Shown here in pieces: positions 14,545-23,031 of a stretch of DNA of 64,000 nt. The first letter of the stretch is position 1, and each line of letters starts with the position of its first letter. This DNA is from Micromonospora ferruginea (lineage in GTDB: Bacteria; Actinomycetota; Actinomycetes; Mycobacteriales; Micromonosporaceae): positions 4,223,001 through 4,287,000 of the forward strand of contig NZ_CP059322.2 in NCBI RefSeq assembly GCF_013694245.2. The letters are read 5' to 3'. The notes beneath the pieces were generated by a model. The model was not told the DNA's origin and searched no databases. It saw only the letters and a list, made by a program, of their open reading frames with translations. The translations under genes were made by a program, and so were the position numbers.

Positions 14545-14841
14545 CTAAGGACGGCGGGCGCGCGCGATCGAGGCGAGCCCGGCGAGTTCACCGCCGAGTT
14601 CCGGGCGCTGCCGCAGCGCGTCCTCGATGCGGACCCGCCAGAGGCCGGTCTCGACCGGCAGCCGGGCGTCGCCGGCCCGGTGGACGCGGTCGCGGCTCTC
14701 GGCGAGGGCCGTCCCGGCGGCGGGGCCGAACAGGCTGTCGAGCTCGCCGCGGAGCCAGCCGAACAACGTCTCGTCGTGGAACGCGCCGCCGATCGTGCGG
14801 GCCATGTCCCACGCCACCCGCGGCTGGTGGATCACCTGCAT
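14545..14841 (-). CDS. Small protein of unknown function
   Basis: This 98-aa protein begins at the ATG at 14841, which has GAGGAG a suitable distance upstream. The frame is open further 5' but without a better start. The sequence (MQVIHQPRVAWDMARTIGG, then FHDETLFGWLRGELDSLF) looks like a soluble, mostly helical protein with no Cys and no signal peptide. I recognise no family. It lies between the expansin-like gene and the divergent LCP gene and seems to be transcribed alone. Confidence 0.55.
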   Translation of the reverse strand: MQVIHQPRVAWDMARTIGGAFHDETLFGWLRGELDSLFGPAAGTALAESRDRVHRAGDARLPVETGLWRVRIEDALRQRPELGGELAGLASIARARRP

Positions 14842-14999
14842 CTCGACTCCTCGGTCGATCTGGTCGTCTCGTCCATCATCGATCCGTGACCGCGGTACGG
14901 CAAGGCCCGGGGCGGGCGGGACGGGCCGACCGGCCGGGCCGATCCGGCCGTCCGGACGAGGGTCCACGCTCCGGAACGTGAATCAGTAGCATCCTCGGC

Positions 15000-16067
15000 A
15001 TGTCCGATCGTCCCGCGCCCACCGACTCCGACACCCACCCGCCGGTCTCCGATGTGGAGCCGGACGGGCCGGCGGAGCAGCCGGCGCCGCGGCGGCGCCG
15101 TGGTCGGCGGATCGCCCTGGTGGCGCTGCTCGCGGTGGTGCTGCTCGCCGGTGGCGGCGCGCTGGCCGGCGGCCTCTACTACCGGTCGGTGGACAGGTCG
15201 ATCGACCGGGTGGACGCGTTCACCGACGTGCCCGAGGCGGACCGGCCGGCGGTCGAGGCCAAGGGCGCGATGAACATCATGATCCTGGGCAGCGACTCCC
15301 GCGACCCGGAGAACACCGGTGGCTCGCGCAGCGACACGATCATCCTGGCCCACCTGCCGAAGGACCGGTCCAGCGCCCAGCTCATCTCGATCCCACGGGA
15401 CACCTGGACGGCCGTGCCCCGGTCGAGGGAGGGTCGGGGCGGGCGCGACGCGAAGATCAACGCCGCGTACGCCTGGGGCGGCGTGCCGCTGATGGTGCGG
15501 ACCGTGGAGAAGTTCAGCGGCGTCCGGGTGGACAACGTGGCGATGGTCGACTTCGCCGGCTTCAAGGAGATCATCGACGCGTTGGGCGGCGTCGACATCG
15601 ACGTGGAGAAGGGCTTCACCACCCGCTACTCGCTGATCGGCACCCGGACGTTCGCCCAGGGCCGGCAGACCATGGACGGGGCCGCCGCGCTCGACTACGC
15701 GCGGGAGCGGCACGCCTTCCCGGACGGCGACTTCGCCCGGATCCGGCACCAGCAGCAGGTGATCAAGGCGATCCTGGACAAGGCGGCCTCCGGCGGCGTG
15801 CTGACCAACCCGGCCAAGCTGAACTCGTTCGTGCGGGCCACGTCCAACTCGGTCGCGGTCGACAAGTCACTGTCCCTGGTGGACCTCGCGATGGAGTTGC
15901 GGGGCCTGCGCGGCGGCAACCTGACGTTCTTCACCTGCCCGACCAGGGGCACCGGCCGGGTCGGCAGCGAGAGCGTGGTGTTCGCGGACCCGGCGCGCGC
16001 CCGGACGCTGTTCCAGGCGGTCCGCCGCGACTCGGTCCCCGACATCCTCGCGGCGAGCGCGAAGTAG
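15000..16067 (+). CDS. LytR-CpsA-Psr (LCP) family glycopolymer transferase
   Basis: This 355-aa protein has a Pro-rich cytosolic start, one TM helix (about 37-60) and an extracellular LCP domain. Conserved marks are MILGSDSRD, RSDTIILAHL, LISIPRDTWT, KINAAYAWGG, DYARERH and RIRHQQQVI; the Arg and Asp residues in these bind pyrophosphate and metal. LCP enzymes transfer lipid-linked glycopolymers such as arabinogalactan or teichoic acids to peptidoglycan. It opens a 16-kb surface-polysaccharide locus and lies just before the priming phosphotransferase, so it may attach that polymer to the wall. Confidence 0.9.
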   Translation: MSDRPAPTDSDTHPPVSDVEPDGPAEQPAPRRRRGRRIALVALLAVVLLAGGGALAGGLYYRSVDRSIDRVDAFTDVPEADRPAVEAKGAMNIMILGSDSRDPENTGGSRSDTIILAHLPKDRSSAQLISIPRDTWTAVPRSREGRGGRDAKINAAYAWGGVPLMVRTVEKFSGVRVDNVAMVDFAGFKEIIDALGGVDIDVEKGFTTRYSLIGTRTFAQGRQTMDGAAALDYARERHAFPDGDFARIRHQQQVIKAILDKAASGGVLTNPAKLNSFVRATSNSVAVDKSLSLVDLAMELRGLRGGNLTFFTCPTRGTGRVGSESVVFADPARARTLFQAVRRDSVPDILAASAK

Positions 16068-16092
16068 GGGGCGTCACGGGGGAGGGAGCGCC

Positions 16093-17541
16093 ATGGCACG
16101 CCTACCGGCGTTCGAGCATCCGGCCGCGCAGCCGGGCGGCGGCGCGTCGATGACCGGCAGCAGCATGGACACGACCACGGTGCTGCCGTACGCCGGCTCG
16201 CGGGCGTCGACGCGTACCCGGCGGTTGCGGGCCTGGATGATGACCGCGCCGATCGACGTGGCGGCGCTGCTGGCCCCGCTGCTGCTGACCCAGACCTACT
16301 GGCGCGGGACGCTGTTCAACGCGGCGCTCGCGGTGAGCTTCTTCGCGGCCGGCGGGCTCTACCGGCCCCGCCGGCACATCAGCATCCTGGACGAGTTGCC
16401 CGGCCTCGGCGGCCGGCTGCTGGCCTCCGGCGCGGTGGTGGCGATCATCGCGGCGCTGCGGCACGACTCGGTGCTCTACGTCAGCGGCTTCATGCGCGGG
16501 GTCGCGTTCTCCGCCGGCCTGGTGGTGGTGGGCCGGGCGGTCAACGCCCGGATCGTGCTGCTGGCCCGCCGGCGGCGCTGGGTGGAGCACAACGCGATCG
16601 TGGTGGGCGGCGGGCCGGTCGGCGGCGAGCTGGCCCGGCTGCTGCGCCGCTACCCGCAGTACGGGCTGCGGTTCGTGGGCGCGGTGGACGTGCCGTCGCG
16701 GCAGCGGCTCGGCTCGCTGCCGCTGATCGGCACGCTCGACGACGTCGAGCAGCTCGTCACCATGCTGGAGTGCGAGGTCCTGGTGATCGCGGACCCGGAC
16801 TGCGCCGAGGCCGAGCTGATGGAGGCGCTGCTGCGGCCGGCCAGCTCGCGGTGCGACCTGTGGGCGGTGCCGCGCCTGTGGGGCTCCCGGTCGCTGGGCG
16901 GCCACCAGGACCACATCGGGGCGTTCCCGATCGTGAAGATCGGCGACACCACGCTGACCGGTGGGCGGTGGCGGGTCAAGCGCGCCTCGGATGTGCTCTT
17001 CGCGGTGGTCGCGCTGGTGGTGCTGAGCCCGGTGCTGCTGCTGTGCGCGGCGGCCACGTTCCTCGACGGCGGTCGCGGGGTCTTCTTCCGGCAGGAGCGG
17101 ATCGGCCGCTACGGCCGGCCGTTCCAGGTGGTCAAGTTCCGCTCGATGCGCCCGGCCGACGAGCACGAGGCGCAGACCACGTGGTCGATCGCGCACGACC
17201 GGCGGATCGGGCCGATCGGGCGGTTCATGCGGCGCACCTCGCTGGACGAGCTGCCGCAGTTGTGGAACATCCTGCGCGGCGAGATGAGCGTGGTGGGGCC
17301 GCGACCGGAGCGGCCGTACTTCGTGGAGAAGTTCTCCGTGGAGTACCCCACCTACGCGATGCGCCACCGGGTGCCGGTCGGGTTGACCGGGCTGGCGCAG
17401 GTCAGCGGCCTGCGCGGGGACACGCCGATCTCGGACCGGGCCCGGTTCGACAACTACTACGTGGAGAACTGGTCGCTCTGGCTCGACATCAAGATCGTGC
17501 TGCGGACGGTGACGGAGGTGTTCCGGGGAGCCGGTCGATGA
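16093..17541 (+). CDS. Polyprenyl-phosphate sugar-1-phosphate transferase (WbaP/CpsE type)
   Basis: This 482-aa membrane enzyme starts polysaccharide synthesis by moving a sugar-1-phosphate from a nucleotide sugar to undecaprenyl phosphate. It has about four N-terminal TM helices, a Rossmann-like central domain (VVGGGPVGGELARLL) and a fifth helix (about 300-325). The catalytic C-terminal domain carries FFRQERIGRYGRPFQVVKFR, R-R-T-S-L-D-E-L-P-Q-L-W-N and GEMSVVGPRPERP, hallmarks of the family. A strong ribosome site (GGGAGGGAG) precedes the ATG. Its 3' end overlaps the convergent rmlD by 53 bp. Confidence 0.93.
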   Translation: MARLPAFEHPAAQPGGGASMTGSSMDTTTVLPYAGSRASTRTRRLRAWMMTAPIDVAALLAPLLLTQTYWRGTLFNAALAVSFFAAGGLYRPRRHISILDELPGLGGRLLASGAVVAIIAALRHDSVLYVSGFMRGVAFSAGLVVVGRAVNARIVLLARRRRWVEHNAIVVGGGPVGGELARLLRRYPQYGLRFVGAVDVPSRQRLGSLPLIGTLDDVEQLVTMLECEVLVIADPDCAEAELMEALLRPASSRCDLWAVPRLWGSRSLGGHQDHIGAFPIVKIGDTTLTGGRWRVKRASDVLFAVVALVVLSPVLLLCAAATFLDGGRGVFFRQERIGRYGRPFQVVKFRSMRPADEHEAQTTWSIAHDRRIGPIGRFMRRTSLDELPQLWNILRGEMSVVGPRPERPYFVEKFSVEYPTYAMRHRVPVGLTGLAQVSGLRGDTPISDRARFDNYYVENWSLWLDIKIVLRTVTEVFRGAGR

Positions 17542-18385
17542 AGGTGCTCAGGTCGGCGTGCCAGTGCGCCGGCGGCGGCAGCTTCGCGGCGGCCCACCGG
17601 CCGTGCGCCAGCACGCCGTAGCGGGGGCGGGGCGCCGGGCGAGGGAAGCGGTCGCTGGTCGTCGGCCGGACCCGGTCCGGGTCGAGGCCGCGCAGCGCGA
17701 ACACCGCGCGGGCGAGGCCGTACCAGGTCGCCTCGCCGGACGCGGTGCCGTGGTAGACGCCCGGGGCGGCGTCGCCGGCCAGCGCCGCGTCGGCCAGCGC
17801 GACGAGCCGCCCGGCGAGCCGGTGCGACCAGGTCGGCTGGCCGTGCTGGTCGTCCACCACGTCGAGCCGGTCGCGCTCGGCGGCCAGCCGCAGCACGGTG
17901 GTGACGAAGTTGCGCCCGTGGGCGCCGTAGAGCCAGGCGGTGCGCACCACGTAGCCGCTCTCCGGCAGCAGCCGCGCCACGGCCCGCTCCCCCGCGAGCT
18001 TGCCGCGCCCGTACGCGTTGACCGGCCCGGTCGGCGCGTCCTCCGGGTACGGCTCGGTGGCGTCGCCGGGGAACACGTAGTCGGTGGAGACGTGCACCAG
18101 CCGGGCGCCGGTGGCCGCGCAGGCGCGGGCCAGGTGCGCGACCGCGTCGCCGTTGACCGCGGTGGCCTCCGGTTCCCGGCTCTCCGCCGTGTCCACGTCG
18201 GTCCACGCCGCGGCGTTGAGCACCACGTCGTGCCCGGCGACCGCGTCGCGTACCGCCTGCGGGTCGGTGACGTCGAGGTCGGCGCGGGCGGCGGCGGTGA
18301 CGGCGGTGTCCGGCCGGTCGCGCAGCACCGCCAGCAGGTCCCGCCCGAGCATGCCGCCGGCGCCGGTGACCAGCACCCGGCTCAT
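17489..18385 (-). CDS. rmlD: dTDP-4-dehydrorhamnose reductase
   Basis: This 298-aa short-chain dehydrogenase makes dTDP-L-rhamnose from dTDP-4-keto-L-rhamnose. The NADPH motif is GAGGMLGRDLL, followed by DLDVTDPQAV and NAAAWTDVDTAE. The catalytic region is VSTDYVFPGD and Y-G-R-G-K-L-A-G-E, with the active-site Tyr and Lys. The start ATG at 18385 overlaps the rmlB stop by 4 bp. The gene runs 53 bp into the convergent phosphotransferase gene, so the two transcripts share complementary 3' ends. Confidence 0.95.
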   Translation of the reverse strand: MSRVLVTGAGGMLGRDLLAVLRDRPDTAVTAAARADLDVTDPQAVRDAVAGHDVVLNAAAWTDVDTAESREPEATAVNGDAVAHLARACAATGARLVHVSTDYVFPGDATEPYPEDAPTGPVNAYGRGKLAGERAVARLLPESGYVVRTAWLYGAHGRNFVTTVLRLAAERDRLDVVDDQHGQPTWSHRLAGRLVALADAALAGDAAPGVYHGTASGEATWYGLARAVFALRGLDPDRVRPTTSDRFPRPAPRPRYGVLAHGRWAAAKLPPPAHWHADLSTFIDRLPGTPPSPSAARS

Positions 18386-19380
18386 CCGTGCGCCGCCTTC
18401 AGCGGCTCCCACCAGGCCCGGTTCTCCCGGTACCAGCGCACGGTCTCGGTCAGGCCGTGGTCGAGGTCGATGCTCGGGGCGTACCCCAGCTCGGTTTCGA
18501 TCTTGGTGATGTCCAGCGCGTAGCGGCGGTCGTGGCCCTTGCGGTCGGTGACCGGCACGACCCGGTCCCAGCCGGCGCCGCAGGCCGCCAGCAGCTTGCC
18601 GGTCAACTCCCGGTTGGTCAGCTCGGTGCCGCCGCCGATGTGGTAGACCTCGCCGGCGCGTCCCTTCTCCTGCACCAGCGCGATGCCCCGGCAGTGGTCG
18701 TGCACGTGCAGCCAGTCCCGGACGTTGCCGCCGTCGCCGTAGAGCGGAACGGTGCCGCCGTCGAGCAGGTTGGTGACGAAGAGCGGGACCACCTTCTCCG
18801 GGAACTGGTACGGCCCGTAGTTGTTGGAGCAGCGGGTCACCACCACGTCCAGGCCGTGGGTGCGGTGGTAGGCCAGCGCCAGCAGGTCGGAGGCGGCCTT
18901 CGAGGCCGAGTACGGCGAGTTCGGCGCCAGCGGCCAGTCCTCCGTCCAGGCGCCCGCGTCGATCGAGCCGTACACCTCGTCGGTGGAGACGTGCACGAAC
19001 CGGCCGGTGCGGTGACGCAGCGCGGCGTCGAGCAGCGTCTGGGTGCCCAGCACGTTCGTGGTGACGAACGGCGCCGCCCCGGTGATGGAGCGGTCGACGT
19101 GCGACTCGGCGGCGAAGTGGACGATCACGTCGTGGCCGGGCACCACCTGGTCGACCAGCGCCGGGTCGACGATGTCGCCGTGCACGAACCGCAGCCGGGG
19201 GTCGTGGCGCACCGGGTCGAGGTTGGCCGGGTTGCCGGAGTAGGTGAGCTTGTCCAGCACGGTGACCGAGGTGGGCGCGATCCGCGGCGCCCGGGCCGGG
19301 TCGCCGCCGGGCCGGCCGAGCAGCATCCGCACGTACTCCGACCCGATGAAGCCGGCGCCGCCGGTGACGAGGATCCTCAC
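18382..19380 (-). CDS. rmlB: dTDP-glucose 4,6-dehydratase
   Basis: This 332-aa NAD-dependent extended SDR converts dTDP-glucose to dTDP-4-keto-6-deoxyglucose. The NAD motif is GGAGFIGSEYVR. HVSTDEVYGSI holds the catalytic Thr-Asp-Glu triplet and YSASKAASDLL holds the Tyr-xxx-Lys pair. TRCSNNYGPYQFPEKVVPLF is diagnostic. It is the first gene of the reverse-strand rmlBD pair, divergent from rmlA by only 35 bp, so both promoters must be compact and close. Confidence 0.96.
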   Translation of the reverse strand: MRILVTGGAGFIGSEYVRMLLGRPGGDPARAPRIAPTSVTVLDKLTYSGNPANLDPVRHDPRLRFVHGDIVDPALVDQVVPGHDVIVHFAAESHVDRSITGAAPFVTTNVLGTQTLLDAALRHRTGRFVHVSTDEVYGSIDAGAWTEDWPLAPNSPYSASKAASDLLALAYHRTHGLDVVVTRCSNNYGPYQFPEKVVPLFVTNLLDGGTVPLYGDGGNVRDWLHVHDHCRGIALVQEKGRAGEVYHIGGGTELTNRELTGKLLAACGAGWDRVVPVTDRKGHDRRYALDITKIETELGYAPSIDLDHGLTETVRWYRENRAWWEPLKAAHG

Positions 19381-19415
19381 GGGTGGTGGAGTTTACGCGA
19401 CGGTAGTCTCCGCGG

Positions 19416-20303
19416 GTGCGTGGAATCCTTCTCGCCGGCGGGACCGGGACCCGGCTCTGGCCGATCACCCGGGCGGTCTCCAAGCAGCTCATGCCGGTGT
19501 TCGACAAGCCGATGGTCTACTACCCGCTCTCCACGCTGGTGATGGCCGGCGTGCACGAGATCCTGGTGATCACCACGCCGGACGACCGCCCGCAGTTCGA
19601 ACGGCTGCTCGGCGACGGCGGCCAGTGGGGGCTGCGGTTGGCGTACGCCGAGCAGGCCCGCCCGGAGGGCATCGCGCAGGCGTTCCTGCTCGGCGCGGAC
19701 TTCATCGGCGACGACTCGGTGGCGCTGGTTCTCGGCGACAACATCTTCCACGGCGTCGGCCTCGGCCGGCAGTTGGCGCAGCACGGCGACCCGACCGGCG
19801 GCCGGGTGTTCGCGTACCCGGTGGCCAACCCGGCGGACTACGGCGTGGTCGAGTTCGACCCGGCCGGCCAGGTGCTGTCGATCGAGGAGAAGCCGGCCCG
19901 GCCCAAGTCCCGGTACGCGGTCCCCGGCCTCTACTTCTACGACAACCGGGTGGTCGACATCGCCCGCAAGCTCACCCCCAGCGCGCGCGGCGAGCTGGAG
20001 ATCACCGCGGTCAACGAGACGTACCGCGAGTGGGGCGAGCTGTCGGTGACCGTGCTCGACCGGGGCACCGCGTGGCTGGACACCGGCACATTCGCCTCGA
20101 TGATGCAGGCCGCCGAGTTCGTCCGGGTGATCGAGGAGCGTCAGGGCATGAAGATCGGCTGCGTCGAGGAGGTGGTCTGGCAGTCCGGGCTGATCGACGA
20201 CGACCGGCTGCGCGCCCTGGCCGAACCGCTGGTGCGCAGCGGCTACGGCAGCTACCTGCTCGGCCTGCTGGCGGACCGGCCGGCCGCCGGGGGCGGGTCG
20301 TGA
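19416..20303 (+). CDS. rmlA: Glucose-1-phosphate thymidylyltransferase
   Basis: This 295-aa nucleotidyltransferase makes dTDP-glucose from dTTP and glucose-1-phosphate. The nucleotide loop is LAGGTGTRLWPITRAVSKQL, followed by DKPMVYYPLSTL, VLGDNIFHG with the metal Asp, and IEEKP. AWLDTGTFASMMQA near the end completes the family pattern. The start is a GTG. It overlaps rmlC by 4 bp (GTGA). It is the first step of the dTDP-rhamnose pathway, completed here by RmlB, RmlC and RmlD. Confidence 0.96.
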   Translation: MRGILLAGGTGTRLWPITRAVSKQLMPVFDKPMVYYPLSTLVMAGVHEILVITTPDDRPQFERLLGDGGQWGLRLAYAEQARPEGIAQAFLLGADFIGDDSVALVLGDNIFHGVGLGRQLAQHGDPTGGRVFAYPVANPADYGVVEFDPAGQVLSIEEKPARPKSRYAVPGLYFYDNRVVDIARKLTPSARGELEITAVNETYREWGELSVTVLDRGTAWLDTGTFASMMQAAEFVRVIEERQGMKIGCVEEVVWQSGLIDDDRLRALAEPLVRSGYGSYLLGLLADRPAAGGGS

Positions 20304-20902
20304 AGGTCCGGCCGCTGGGCATCGAGGGCGCGTGGGAGGTCACCCCGGTGCCGCACGGCGACCCGCGCGGGCTGTTCCTGGAGTGGTACCGGTTCGACCG
20401 GCTCGCCGAGGCGGTCGGGCACCCGCTGCGGCTGGCCCAGGGCAACCTCTCGGTCTCCGCGCGCGGCGTGGTCCGCGGCATCCACTTCGCCGACGTCCCG
20501 CCCGGCCAGGCGAAGTACCTGACCTGCGTGCGGGGGGCGGTGCTGGACGTGGTGGTGGACGTGCGGACCGGTTCACCGACCTTCGGCCGGTGGGAGGCGG
20601 TACGCCTGGACGACGTCGACCGGCGTGCCGTCTACCTGGCCGAGGGGCTGGGGCACGGCTTCTGCGCGCTGACCGACGACGCGACGTTGAGCTATCTCTG
20701 CTCCACCACGTACCGGCCGGCGGCCGAGCACACCGTGCACCCGCTCGACGCGGACCTCGCCATCGACTGGCCGACCGACGTGCCGCTGCTCTCCGCCCGG
20801 GACGCGGCGGCGCCGAGCCTGGCCGAGGCGCGGGCCGCGGGCCTGCTGCCCGACCACGACACCTGCCGGTCCCACGTGGACGGCCTGCGGCTCGCCCCCT
20901 GA
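20300..20902 (+). CDS. rmlC: dTDP-4-dehydrorhamnose 3,5-epimerase
   Basis: This 200-aa cupin-fold epimerase acts between RmlB and RmlD. It shows DPRGLFLEWYR, NLSVSARGVVRGIHF (with the catalytic His), AKYLTCVRGAVLDVVVDVR, and GLGHGFCALTDDATLSYLCSTTY as typical blocks. The GTG at 20300 overlaps the rmlA stop. A small hairpin follows the stop codon, so the rmlAC transcript may end before the glycosyltransferase genes. Confidence 0.95.
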   Translation: MKVRPLGIEGAWEVTPVPHGDPRGLFLEWYRFDRLAEAVGHPLRLAQGNLSVSARGVVRGIHFADVPPGQAKYLTCVRGAVLDVVVDVRTGSPTFGRWEAVRLDDVDRRAVYLAEGLGHGFCALTDDATLSYLCSTTYRPAAEHTVHPLDADLAIDWPTDVPLLSARDAAAPSLAEARAAGLLPDHDTCRSHVDGLRLAP

Positions 20903-20926
20903 CCGCCGGCGGCATTTGTCCGGCGG
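20903..20926 (+). terminator. Possible weak terminator after rmlC
   Basis: CCGCCGG (20903-20909) and CCGGCGG (20920-20926) form a 7-bp stem with a 10-nt loop directly after the rmlC stop. It is short, so it may only attenuate transcription into the glycosyltransferase genes. Confidence 0.4.
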
Positions 20927-21009
20927 GTTGGCGGCCACCGCGACCGACCCCATATCCTGCCTTCGCTCTCGGCCCGCCCGGCCCGGAGCTGCCACGGGGA
21001 GGAAGCACG

Positions 21010-22146
21010 ATGTCCGGTCCGCCGCCCGCCGCGTCCACCCCGGCGACGGCGGCGCCCGTGCCCGCCCTCGGCGACGCGTCCGTGGCGCTGGTGCACGAGT
21101 GGTTCGGCGTCACCGGCGGCTCCGAGCAGGTGTTCCGCAGCATCGCCGAGCTGTTTCCCCGGGCGGAGCGGTTCGCCCTGTGGAAGGACGACGGGGTGGA
21201 CGAGCCGCGCCTGCGCGAGTCGTGGCTGGCGCGCACCCCGATGCGGCACCGCAAGGCGATGGCGCTGCCGCTGATGCCGGTGGTCTGGCGGACGCTGACC
21301 CGGGAACGCTTCGACGTGGTCATCTCGTCCAGCCACGCCTTCGCGCACACGGTCCGGCTGGGCCCCCCGGAGACCACCCGGCACCTGAGCTACGTGCACG
21401 CCCCGGCGCGCTACCTGTGGAACCCGGCGACCGACGGGCGCGGCGCGAGCCCGCTGCTCGCCCTGCCCCGGCGCGCGCTGCGGGGGGTCGACGTGCGGCT
21501 GAGCCGGCACGTGCACGCGTACGCGGCGAACTCCCGTGAGGTGCGCGACCGGATCCGGCGCCACTGGGGACGCGACGCCGTGGTGATCAACCCGCCGGTG
21601 CGGGTGGACTGGTTCGCCGACGCGCCGGCCACCGACCGGGCCCAGCCGCGCGACTACCTGCTCGGGGTCGGGCGCTGGATCCCGTACAAGCGGTTCGACC
21701 TGATCGTAGCCACCGCCGAGGCCGCCGGGCTGCCGCTGGTCGTCGCCGGCTCCGGCCCCGAGGAGGCCCACCTCCGCCGGCTCGCCGAGCGGGCCGGCGT
21801 GCCGGTCACGTTCGAGGTCGCGCCGAGCCAGGAGCGGCTGCGGCGGCTCTACTGGGGCGCGCGGGCGCTGCTCTTCCCGGTGCACGAGGACTTCGGCATC
21901 GTGCCGGTGGAGGCGCAGGCGTGCGGCACCCCGGTGATCGGGCTGCGGCGCGGCGGGCTGCGGGAGACCGTGGTCGACGGCGAGACCGGGCTGCTCGTCG
22001 ACTCCACCGACCCGCGTGACCACGCGGCGCTCACCCGGCGCCTCGACGAGCTGCGCCCGGAACGCGTCCGGGCCCACGCGGCCACCTTCTCCGAGGCGTC
22101 GTTCGCCGCCGCCTTCGCCGCCTGGGTGACGGAAGCCGTTGCCTAG
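21010..22146 (+). CDS. GT4-family glycosyltransferase
   Basis: This 378-aa GT-B enzyme has an N-terminal acceptor domain (ALVHEWFGVTGGSEQVFRSI) and a C-terminal nucleotide-sugar domain with LLGVGRWIPYKRFDLIV, LVVAGSGPEE and the donor motif FPVHEDFGIVPVEAQACGTP (E-x7-E type). It resembles actinobacterial mannosyl- or rhamnosyltransferases. GGGGAGGA precedes the ATG at 21010. It likely adds a sugar to the lipid-linked repeat unit at the cytosolic membrane face; the sugar is not predictable. Confidence 0.88.
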   Translation: MSGPPPAASTPATAAPVPALGDASVALVHEWFGVTGGSEQVFRSIAELFPRAERFALWKDDGVDEPRLRESWLARTPMRHRKAMALPLMPVVWRTLTRERFDVVISSSHAFAHTVRLGPPETTRHLSYVHAPARYLWNPATDGRGASPLLALPRRALRGVDVRLSRHVHAYAANSREVRDRIRRHWGRDAVVINPPVRVDWFADAPATDRAQPRDYLLGVGRWIPYKRFDLIVATAEAAGLPLVVAGSGPEEAHLRRLAERAGVPVTFEVAPSQERLRRLYWGARALLFPVHEDFGIVPVEAQACGTPVIGLRRGGLRETVVDGETGLLVDSTDPRDHAALTRRLDELRPERVRAHAATFSEASFAAAFAAWVTEAVA

Positions 22147-22167
22147 CCCGCACCGGGCGGCGGGCCG

Positions 22168-23031
22168 ATGACCACCCTCGGCATCGCCGTCGTCGACTAC
22201 CGCAGCGCGGCCGACACCGCCGGCCTGGTCCGCTCGATCGTGGCCCACCACCACGACCCGGACCTGCGGGTGGCCGTCGCGCTCGTCGACAACGGCGACC
22301 AACGCGCCCCGCTGGAGGAGGTCGCCGAGCTGGCCCGCCGGCACGGCCTGGTGACGCGGGTGCTGCACGGGCACGGCAACGTCGGGTACGCCGCCGGCAA
22401 CAACCTCGCCGCGCGGTGGCTGCGCGACGCCGGGGCCGACCTGATCTGGGTGCTCAACCCGGACGCCCGGATCAGCGGCGGGTCGCTCGCCGCGGCGGCA
22501 CGTCTCGGCGCGGGCGACGACGGGTGCGCGGTCGGCGCGACCGCGTACCGGGACGCCGGCGGGGCGGTCCGGCCCGACCTGGGCGCGGTCGACCTGTGGA
22601 CCGGCCGCAGCGGACGGTCGCCGGGGCCGCGCGCGCTGACCTACGTGGCCGGGCACTCCGTCCTGCTCACCCGGGCGGCGTTCGACCGCCTGGGCGGGTT
22701 CTGCGAGGAGTTCTTCCTGTTCTACGAGGAGGCCGACCTGGCCGTCCGGTGCGCCCGGCTCGGCGTACCGGTGCGGGTCGTCGCGGACCTGCTGGTGACG
22801 CACGCCGGCGGCGGCGCGACGGGCGCGACCGCCGACCTGCGGGCCAAGTCGCTCCTGACCTGGTTCCACGCCAGCCGGAGCTGCATGGTCTTCTTCCGGC
22901 GGCACTACCGCCGCCGCCTCCCGGTGGCGGCGGCGGCCCGGCTGCTCTACGCCGGCCGGGCCCTGCTGGCGGCCGGCCCGGCCGCGGCGGGCGCGGTGCT
23001 GCGGGGCACGGCGGCGGGGTTGCGGTCGTGA
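22168..23031 (+). CDS. GT2-family glycosyltransferase (rhamnosyltransferase-like)
   Basis: This 287-aa GT-A enzyme has the WbbL-like pattern: GIAVVDYRS at the start, GNVGYAAGNNLAA for nucleotide binding, VLNPDARI as the DxD-type metal site, and the C-terminal FFLFYEEADLAVRCARLG, where the catalytic base lies. Close relatives transfer rhamnose from dTDP-L-rhamnose, which rmlABCD would supply. It overlaps the flippase gene by 4 bp. Confidence 0.88.
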   Translation: MTTLGIAVVDYRSAADTAGLVRSIVAHHHDPDLRVAVALVDNGDQRAPLEEVAELARRHGLVTRVLHGHGNVGYAAGNNLAARWLRDAGADLIWVLNPDARISGGSLAAAARLGAGDDGCAVGATAYRDAGGAVRPDLGAVDLWTGRSGRSPGPRALTYVAGHSVLLTRAAFDRLGGFCEEFFLFYEEADLAVRCARLGVPVRVVADLLVTHAGGGATGATADLRAKSLLTWFHASRSCMVFFRRHYRRRLPVAAAARLLYAGRALLAAGPAAAGAVLRGTAAGLRS

